Below, one piece after another: positions 57,329-64,000 of a stretch of DNA of 64,000 nt. Position 1 is the stretch's first letter, and each line of letters begins with the position of its first letter. Position numbers and translations under genes: made by a program. Origin of the DNA: Hordeum vulgare subsp. vulgare (lineage: Eukaryota; Streptophyta; Magnoliopsida; Poales; Poaceae); NCBI RefSeq assembly GCF_904849725.1, contig NC_058518.1:323166581-323230580 (forward strand), in the 5' to 3' direction. Under the pieces are notes generated by a model. The model was not told where the DNA came from, searched no databases, and was given only the letters and a program-made list of their open reading frames with translations.

Positions 57329-57790
57329 GTCAAAACTAGCGGATCTCGGGTAGGGGGTCCCAACCTGTGGACCTTGGATCGATGGGTTGCGCGAGATGAA
57401 GGAGATAGTATTTACCCAGGTGCGGGCCCTCTTGAGGAGGTAAAACCCTATGTCCTCCTTGATTATATTGATGGTGTATGAGGATTACAGAGTTGATCTA
57501 CCTCGAGATCATATGAGCTAAACCCTAGATGAATCAACTTGCCTATGCGGAGGAAACCCTCTGGTTTATATAGATACCAGAGGTACCTAGGGTTACATAC
57601 AACCGACCTCCAGCCGGGGGTAGGGGTGCCGACCTAAACTACCAAACTTGGATGATACGTCAGTCTTCGGAGCTTTCCTTCTTGAATACGAAGTCATCAA
57701 GCAGTCCGTTCTTCAATAATATGGCCCATATGGTCAGCCTCTAAGAGATGAGCCGACCATCCAAAGACCCCTTAGTCCAGGACTCCCTCA
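57329..57790 (-). mobile_element. 5' LTR of TE3 (462 bp)
   Basis: Minus strand TGAGGGAGTCCTGGACTAAG ... GTTTTGACA. TATA motif CTATATAAACC at 57563-57573. No 3' LTR is seen. The right flank is the resumed A-family LTR. Confidence 0.8.
57563..57573 (-). promoter_or_regulatory. TATA box of the TE3 LTR
   Basis: CTATATAAACC on the minus strand inside the LTR, about 220 bases after its start. Confidence 0.6.
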
Positions 57791-58198
57791 CGAGTCTTCC
57801 TCGGGTTTTTGGGATAATTAATAACTTTTAGGACACAGAGGGGAACTAGACGACAAAGCAAGTGGCCCCAAGCTATCAGGGAACGGCCACTCCCCTGGGC
57901 GCACCATGTTGGCTTGGTGCCAGACCATGGGGCATCCAACCTCCTTCCAAAGCTTCTAGGTCCTTATTTTGTCCATAAAAAATCATCAAAAGGATCCGGG
58001 GTATTTATACTTCATTTGGTACAATATTCGTAAAAAGCCAAAAAGTGCAGAAAACAACAACTAGACCTTGGTACCAAGTTAATAGGTTGGTGCTCAAAAA
58101 TAATACAATACAACAATTAAATGCCTAAAAATCATCCGGGAAAGATAATATAATAGCATGGAATAATCAAAAATTATAGATACGTTGGATACTTATCA
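57791..58198 (-). mobile_element. A-family solo LTR, right portion
   Basis: Resumes the LTR begun at 23113. By comparison with 12038-12740, about 200 bp between the two portions (counterpart of 12150-12353) is absent. It ends GTTGGATACTTATCA, then gag of element C continues. Confidence 0.75.
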
Positions 58199-58842
58199 CA
58201 GGTTTATCCAAGGACAAAGTCAAGAAGAAGGTTTACCCTTTATCTTTGGAGGGAAAACATTAATGTGGTACAGGCTATTGGATGATATTGGATCATGGTC
58301 TCGAATCGCTTGAAGTTAGAATTTCATTAAAAGTTTTATCCTATGCATCTAGTTCTTTGTGATCGGAAATATATATATGATTTCTAGGCTCAAGCATGGG
58401 GGAGGCTTAAATCTATGATGCACACTTTCTAGAAGGCAAAATCACCGCTCAAGCTTGGGGGAGGCTTAAATCTATGATGCACACTTTCTAGAAGGCAAAA
58501 TCACCGCTCAAGCTTGGGGGAGGCTTAAATCAATGATGCACACTTTCCCCAACCATTAGCTCTCAAGATAAATGATTATACAAAACTTTTATTCTCTTCT
58601 TTCTCATAATGATTAATTAATACTCAATTCTTTTTTCGCTAGTTCCTACATGAAGAGAACTACTGAATACAAATGGGATCTTTTGGAAAGAATTAAACAC
58701 AAATTTGAATATTGGGAACTCGAAAAAGGCAGAGAGTGAGTTATAAAAATTGAATTTATTGTGTTAAATATTTTATGGAAACCGATATTTTCATAAGTTT
58801 AGCAATAAATATGGTCTTGACTCTAGATAGTAGCTTCTTTTC
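58199..58842 (+). pseudogene. Element C gag, 3' part
   Basis: Continues the gag cut at 23112: KVKKKVYPLSLEGKTLMWYR, then AQAWGRLKSMMHTF (tripled, see the repeat entry), then SSYMKRTTEYKWDLLERIKH and KFEYWELEKGRE. Stops are frequent. No zinc knuckle is visible. Confidence 0.75.
58388..58549 (+). repeat. 59-bp tandem triplication within element C gag
   Basis: GCTCAAGC(A/T)TGGGGGAGGC starts at 58388, 58447 and 58506. The third copy is partial and diverges after CACACTTT. Because 59 is not a multiple of three, the duplication breaks the gag frame. Confidence 0.95.
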
Positions 58843-59933
58843 GTGGACCATTTGCTACTCATGTTGATCTTCCTAAGGAGAAGTGGTTTATTTCATCCAC
58901 CTAGTGAAAAATTATCACACGAATCCATTAAAGTTAATGGAGAAACAATTGTTTACGATGTTGATCCAGTTGTTCCTACTGCTTATATTAAGAAACCACC
59001 TTTTCCTGTTACGATTAAGGAACATGCTAAAATTTCAACTACGGTTAATAAAACTAATATTAGGACACCTAAATCTTCTGAAAAAATAAAAGTGGAACCT
59101 AATATTTCTAAGGTTAAAGATCTCCTAGTCGATAATATTGATGGACAGGTTATTTCCTTCTGTAATGAAGCTGCTAGAAGTGCAAAACCTGTTAGAAACA
59201 AACATGATGAGTTAGATAAAAATAAACCAGTTGTTGGCATTCCTGTTGTTTCTGTTAAGATTGGAGATCATTGCTATTATATCTGATGTGACATGGGTTA
59301 TAGTGTTAGTGCTATACCTTTTACCTTATATCAACAAATTATGAATGATATAACACCCTCTGATATTGAAGATATTGATGTCACTATTAAACTTTCAAAC
59401 GGAGACACCATTTCACCACTTGATATTGTTGGAGATGTTGAAATCTTGTGTGAAAAAAATATGTATGCTACCGATTACTTAGTATTTAGTTAAAAACAAG
59501 ATAGTGTTTGTCCCATTATATTTGGTAGACCTTTCTTGAATTCCATTAATGCAGAAATTAATTGTGGTACAGAGAAGGTTAAAGTAAGCTTTGGTGATGT
59601 GTCTCATGAATTTAATTTCTCTTAGTGTGGTAGACAACCACATGAGAAAGGATTATCTAGTAATGATGAAATAATTGGTATTGCTTCTATTGTTGTGCCT
59701 CCTATAAATCCACTAGAACAGTACTTACTAGACCATGAGAATGATATGCATATGAATGGGAGAAATGAAATTGATGAAATAATCTTTAGACAAACACCTA
59801 TGATTAAACACAACTTCCATGTTGACATTTTAGGGGTTCCTCCTCCACCTAAGGGAGATCCCGTGTTTGAGTTAAATAAATTACCCGATACTTCAAAAAT
59901 AAGATATATCCTATGATTATTACTGCTAACCTT
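58843..59933 (+). pseudogene. Element C protease region (Athila type)
   Basis: 147 open codons (58843-59286) end in VVSVKIGDHCYYI. After TGA the frame goes on with CDMGYSVSAIPFTLYQQIMN, the Athila protease active-site region, where D-M-G replaces the usual D-S/T/I-G form. DVTIKLSNGDTISPLDIVGD and CPIIFGRPFLNSINAEINCG follow. Stops at 59284, 59491 and 59623 separate the parts. The rest (59695-59916) is the acidic stretch preceding RT. Confidence 0.8.
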
Positions 59934-60002
59934 TTAGAGCCTGAAGAAAAGAGATTACTCTAAACTCTGAAGAAGCACGAAGCTGCTATTGGATATACTC
60001 AT
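59934..60002 (+). pseudogene. Element C reverse transcriptase, first residues
   Basis: LKKHEAAIGYT-like reading just before the insertion of TE4. The rest of pol would lie beyond the window. Confidence 0.6.
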
Positions 60003-60920
60003 TGTTGGTGAACTAAAGACCGGGGTCTCCACTGCCCCGGACTAGCGCGCGGACATCGGCAGCCCCCTCCACAGCGGCAAGCTGCGTCGCTGGAGAATAG
60101 GGCGGAAGCAAGGCTCGGAAGCCCACCAAGTGCAGACTGCAAGCCCCCAGCAAGCACCCGCTTTTTGGGAATGAAGAAGATACGCCGGCAGGAGCTCCCC
60201 GCCGGGAAGATAGACACTACCAAGGCGAGACCCTCCCGCAAAGCAAGAAGGACTGAGCCCCGACAAGCCATCCTTGCCGGGAAGATTGACAAGGCCTCGG
60301 AAAGCCATCACGTCCTATCGAGAGGAGGAAGAAGAGCCCCCGGCAAGGTAACCCTACCGGGGAGGAAAAGAAGGCCCGAAGAGAGGCACGGGCCCACGGC
60401 GCCTTCGCGTCCTGTGAACGTCTCCATCGACGAACACGCCACCACCAATGCATGGACCATGCGTCTGCCCACACGGCAGCGCAACACTCCGAAGTTGCCA
60501 TGTGTGGGTACGTGTCCAACCCCCCTGACAAGGTCAGGAAGTCTGTCGAAGCATTTAATGCACCACAGTAACACTGTGGCGGGCGGTCGGTGTTGTGCCA
60601 ATCATGAACCCACCGTTCATTGTTTGAGCCACTGTGGTGACCCCTTCGCCTATAAAAGGAGGCCCGAGGCTCAGTAGAAAGGACTTTTGGCTTTTTGACC
60701 AATCGAAAGGCTGTAAGAGGGACATATCTACAGTAAACTAAAACAAATAACTAAACACATGCAGGAGTATGGTTTTACGTACAACGCGGCCCGAACCTAG
60801 GTAAAAGCGACCTTGTCGGGCCCTGACTGTTGGTTCTGCTCTTGCCGCGACCCCTCTCCTCACCAAACCAGCAAAAGGGGGCCGTTGAGGCCCCCATAGG
60901 TGTTGATCCTATCACCGACA
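60003..60920 (+). mobile_element. 5' LTR of TE4 (Gypsy)
   Basis: 918 bp, TGTTGGTGAACTAAAG ... CTATCACCGACA. GC-rich with repeated GCCGGGAAGAT words (60200-60300). TATA box at 60651-60657. PBS follows. It interrupts RT of element C; the left pentamer is CTCAT. Confidence 0.75.
60651..60657 (+). promoter_or_regulatory. TATA box of the TE4 LTR
   Basis: TATAAAA within TTCGCCTATAAAAGGAGG, about 265 bases before the LTR end. The phrase resembles that of TE1 (GGTTCGCCTATAAAACCC). Confidence 0.6.
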
Positions 60921-60922
60921 TC

Positions 60923-60942
60923 TTTGGCGTGCCAGGTAGGGG
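60923..60942 (+). other. Primer binding site of TE4
   Basis: TTTGGCGTGCCAGGTAGGGG-type sequence directly after the LTR; tRNA not identified. Confidence 0.6.
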
Positions 60943-61748
60943 GATCACCAGAAGCAGGCCGGCGTCAGCGCCGTCCCAATCCGACGAGACGTTCGATGGC
61001 TCCACGGATCTCAGTTTGCCGCAGCATCCTCCCGGAGCGGGAGGAGGCAGTGGCTGCTCCGCCCATGCGCGAGACCACATAGCGCCTCCATAGATGCTAT
61101 GCGAGCGCGGGTGGAAGGAGCGGAATCCCCGAGCTCTGCATCGCCTAGCCAACTCACCTCCTTGGAACACCCGCGCTATTGTCGAGAGCGTGACAGGGGG
61201 CTTTGGCTAGGCCTCCGACGCTTACTCCGGCCATCGAACATCTCCGGAGTGCTGCATGGTCGTCGAGGACGCGTCCGAGGCCCCGAACTGCCCCTTTACG
61301 CGCCCTCCGGCTCGCATTTCTCCTTGGAGCGCTGTGACGCTAGAAAGATGCGCTCGAGGGCTCCGCCGAAAAATCTCTTGCGAAAGAGATGAGAAAGTTT
61401 TGCACCCGGCGCGCCTCTTTCCTTCGGTGTGTCCAAAAGCCACCGACGAGAACCTCGTCGGCAAGGAGGCCGCTGGTGGCAACGTCAGCTTGCCGGGGGT
61501 GCAAGATAATCCTCCCCAGCAGCACCTTCAGATGCTGCGGCTAGGAATGCCACGACGCGCAAGATAAGTACAGAGGCAAACCTCTTACCAGACTCTTGGT
61601 AGACTAGTTGTATCCTTTTGAAGCATCGACTTTTGTATGAAAATCTCGCGTGTAGATGGACCTTGCTAGGATCAGTGCACTCCGACTTTGTTTCGAGCCT
61701 GTTCAACGACTTGAGCGGCCACAGAGCGCCCACATCTCGTTTAGAACT
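60943..61748 (+). mobile_element. TE4 leader and possible start of gag
   Basis: GC-rich up to about 61560 with an open frame from ATG 61099 (97 codons, Arg-rich) and another overlapping it. No gag motif is recognised. 61560-61748 is AT-richer and non-coding. TE4 is then interrupted by TE5, so its gag and pol, if any, lie outside the window. Confidence 0.45.
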
Positions 61749-62236
61749 TGTTGGGGATATTTCCTGCTAAAGTGACCCGCCAAGTATGGGCCGGGTTACT
61801 GTTAAGGCGATTCATCCTTTAAGGCTAGTTGGGCCTCAGCCCGGGCGGTTCGAAGTTGCAGGATGGTTATGATTTATGGAAGGACTCTGGGTTTGGCAAG
61901 ACGGCGACTTAGAGACCGCGGTGGTCACGATTTGTAAAAAGGAAGGGACTCTTGTAAACCCTAAGGCTTTGACCTATATATAAAGGCGAGTCTGGAGGGG
62001 GAGAGGCAGGTTAGAAATCATCGAGTGCTAGGTTTAGGCGAGTTACGCCTTCCTTGTAATCGAATCCACATCAATACACACAAAGCAGGACGTAGGCTAT
62101 TACCTCTTCTCGAGGGGCCGAACCTGGGTAAATCGCCGTGTCTCTCCCGCTTAACCCCTTTGAGTCGCCACCAAGGTGCGATGGCTCCAGTACTAAGTCC
62201 TGTCACGAGGACATCTGCCGTGACAAAACCACGACA
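61749..62236 (+). mobile_element. 5' LTR of TE5 (Tat lineage, same family as TE2)
   Basis: 488 bp, TGTTGGGGATATTTCC ... ACCACGACA, with TATA motif at 61975-61984 and PBS after it. The start and the CATCTGCCG phrase near the end match the reversed LTR of TE2. Confidence 0.85.
61975..61984 (+). promoter_or_regulatory. TATA box of the TE5 LTR
   Basis: TATATATAAA before GGCGAGTC, matching the placement in TE2. Confidence 0.6.
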
Positions 62237-62237
62237 G

Positions 62238-62255
62238 TTGGCGCCCACCGTGGGG
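62238..62255 (+). other. Primer binding site of TE5
   Basis: TTGGCGCCCACCGTGGGG, one base different from the TE1 PBS. Confidence 0.78.
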
Positions 62256-62324
62256 CCTGCGCACGGTGGAGTTGAGTTTTCAAAGGGAGCCCTACCAGGG
62301 TTTGGGAGTTATGCGGCGGCGCTC

Positions 62325-64000
62325 ATGACTTGGAGCCGATGCGGCATAGCCTACATCGACAACCGGCGATGGGGACCTGAAGCAAATTCCCTCGAATCAG
62401 GCTACAGTGTCCCCTTCGGCAAGATCAACGTCTTCATCGGCATGATCGGGTCATCCGTTCCTGAGCCAGACATCTCCTCCGACATCGTCGAGCCGGCCAG
62501 GTACGTTCATCCCGTCGTAACCCGGAATCTGACCCGCCCGGTCTTTGTGGGTTTCACACAGGGGTCGGAGGAGCCAGAGCACGCGGCGGCTCAGGAGGTT
62601 ACCCCCATCAACTCTGACGACGAGTCATCCATGGGTGATTCCGATTCCATCCAGTCCCTCCACGGAGACGGTCTTGGGGGCTTGTCATTAGCCATGGATC
62701 CGGAAATCCTCGATCGAACCCGCCGCCAGATCGCCATCTATATGGCTGGGGTGACTCAGCCCGCACAGAACCCCGCCGAAGGCGATGGAACCGGCGGGAC
62801 GTCTAGAAGTGCGTCAGCAGTCCTGGTGGATTTAGCGGCGGAAATCACAAGACTAATGTCGACCCCCCTCACGCCAGAGAACCAAGAAGAGATAAATGCG
62901 GAGTTAGCCAAACTGAGGGAGGCAGTGGCGAAGGCCCATCAGGATGCTGAGACGGAGTCCGCCAGGATGGAAACTCGACAGGCCCAGATTACGGCCGAAA
63001 GGATGCGGTTGAACACCGACAATTGGCGGCTTGAAAGACAGCAGCGCGCATCCGACGCCGTCCATCAGCGGAGGCACCAGGGACGCCTGCCCCATGACCT
63101 CAATTCGACTCGCCTGTTCGACACTCCCCAAACACCCGGGATGGGAGCCGCTCCAGCGGGAGGGATGGCTCGCCCTCCTAACCCGCCGAGTCGGCCAACT
63201 GAGGGTCAAATTCCTCATTTCCGTACCCCCCGAGGCCACTTCTCTAACCCGGTGGATAACGTGCTTGCCGCAACTCGCCATCTGGAGTCTCTCCCGATCC
63301 ACGGCAACACCCCAGCTGAGATCGAAGCAAGGAACGCCATCGAGATGTTGAAAACGGCGGTGGTCCAAAACGCGCAGTTCTCACACAGCCCCGAGCGATT
63401 GCACTCCACCCCCCAGGAGAGCTATACCAGGGGTTGGCCGGAGGATTAGCCAGCCGTAAACAGCGCCCCGCGACACCCCACGCAGGACAACCCGCCCGAG
63501 CGGGACCCGCCGGGCAGAGGTCCACCCAACACTCAAGAGGCTCAGACTCCTCCCGCGGGGACCGGAGGGCGAGTTGGGGTGCCCTGCTTGTCCCTGGCCC
63601 TTCGAAACGAAAGAATGCCCAAGGATTTCAAAGGACCAAGAAAGGTGCCTAATTACACACCAGATCTCGAACCAACATCTTGGATCGAGGGTTATGAGAT
63701 CGCCATGGACATGCTCGACGTAAACGAGGCGGTTTGCGCCAGATATTTCACCATGATGCTCGAGGGATCGGCACGCACTTGGTTGAAAAACTTACCCCCC
63801 AATTCTATCCAGTCCTGGACCGAGTTAAAGGAGCGTTTCATCAAAAACTTTCGGGGAACCTGTAAACGACCGATGACAATCGTCGACTTGCAACACTGCG
63901 TACAACGCCCGGATGAGTCGGCGCATCATTGGTCGCGGCGAGTCGCAGAAATTATCCATTCATCGGATGGCATCACGGCAGCGCAAGCTGTGCTTATCCT
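62325..64000 (+). pseudogene. TE5 gag polyprotein, running off the window
   Basis: First in-frame ATG after the PBS is 62325 (MTWSRCGIAYIDN); the same start context occurs in TE2. The reading is continuous to the window end except for a single TAG at 63447-63449. It shows SGYSVPFGKINVFIGMIG, DIVEPARYVHPV, a coiled-coil-like stretch (NQEEINAELAKLREAVAKAH; TRQAQITAERMRLNTDNWRL) and, from 63615, the gag core (DFKGPRKVPNYTPDL; TWLKNLPPNSIQSW; FIKNFRGTCKRPMTIVDL). It is the best preserved gag in the window after TE1's. Confidence 0.88.

Noticed and set aside
1..64000. Host protein-coding gene, tRNA, rRNA or CRISPR array
   Set aside because: No multi-exon plant gene, cloverleaf with A and B boxes, or regularly spaced repeat-spacer structure was found; the only regular array is the 76-bp tandem repeat without spacers.

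Overview
This window looks like intergenic, transposon-packed DNA from a Triticeae grass (wheat, barley, rye or Aegilops). The clearest marker is two copies of the long terminal repeat (LTR) of the BARE-1/WIS-2/Angela Copia family. Several Athila-type and Tat-type Gypsy elements of the kind that fill Triticeae genomes accompany it. I find no host protein gene, tRNA, rRNA or CRISPR array. Every substantial coding stretch belongs to a retrotransposon, and nearly all are broken by stops or frameshifts.

Layout. (1) 1-21279 is an AT-rich nest of Athila-lineage elements on the minus strand. Element A holds internal DNA at 1-599 and 4277-5981 and a 5' LTR at 5982-12740. A hAT-like DNA transposon (600-4276) sits inside its internal DNA. 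A solo LTR of another family (6827-12032) sits inside its LTR, and an Angela solo LTR (8145-9953) sits inside that. Element B has part of a 3' LTR (12741-13643), internal DNA, and an integrase remnant up to 21279. A deleted relative of A (15043-18877) is inserted in B. (2) Element C, the same family as B but on the plus strand, starts at 21280. It has an LTR, a primer binding site (PBS) and the start of gag. At 23113 gag is split by a minus-strand solo LTR of the A family, and it resumes at 58199. (3) That solo LTR is itself split (23966/57791) by about 34 kb of Tat-lineage Gypsy elements. TE1 is plus strand (23967 to about 32495) with gag, protease, RT, RNase H, a second archaeal-type RNase H and integrase, followed by eleven copies of a 76-bp tandem repeat. 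TE2 is minus strand (about 32500-41691). TE3 is minus strand (about 41692-57790) and carries a complete Copia element (43435-51353, TSD GAATA). TE2 and TE3 each carry an extra ORF on the opposite strand, downstream of pol. (4) Element C continues at 58199-60002 with gag, protease and the first bases of RT. Two more plus-strand Gypsy elements cut into it in turn: TE4 (LTR 60003-60920) and, inside TE4, TE5 (LTR 61749-62236, gag running off the window). TE5 is the same family as TE2.

Points that go beyond routine TE annotation: antisense accessory ORFs with an in-frame GT-AG intron; the 76-bp array with a near-perfect hairpin in most units; a C-x2-H-x(7-9)-H-x4-C motif shared by three gag proteins; premature stops in TE1 that are all TAG, as expected from CHG-methylation decay; a hAT insertion whose empty site can be read in a sister copy in the same window; and several junctions showing that deletions accompanied or followed nesting. 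Family names other than Angela/BARE/WIS are tentative, because no database could be searched.
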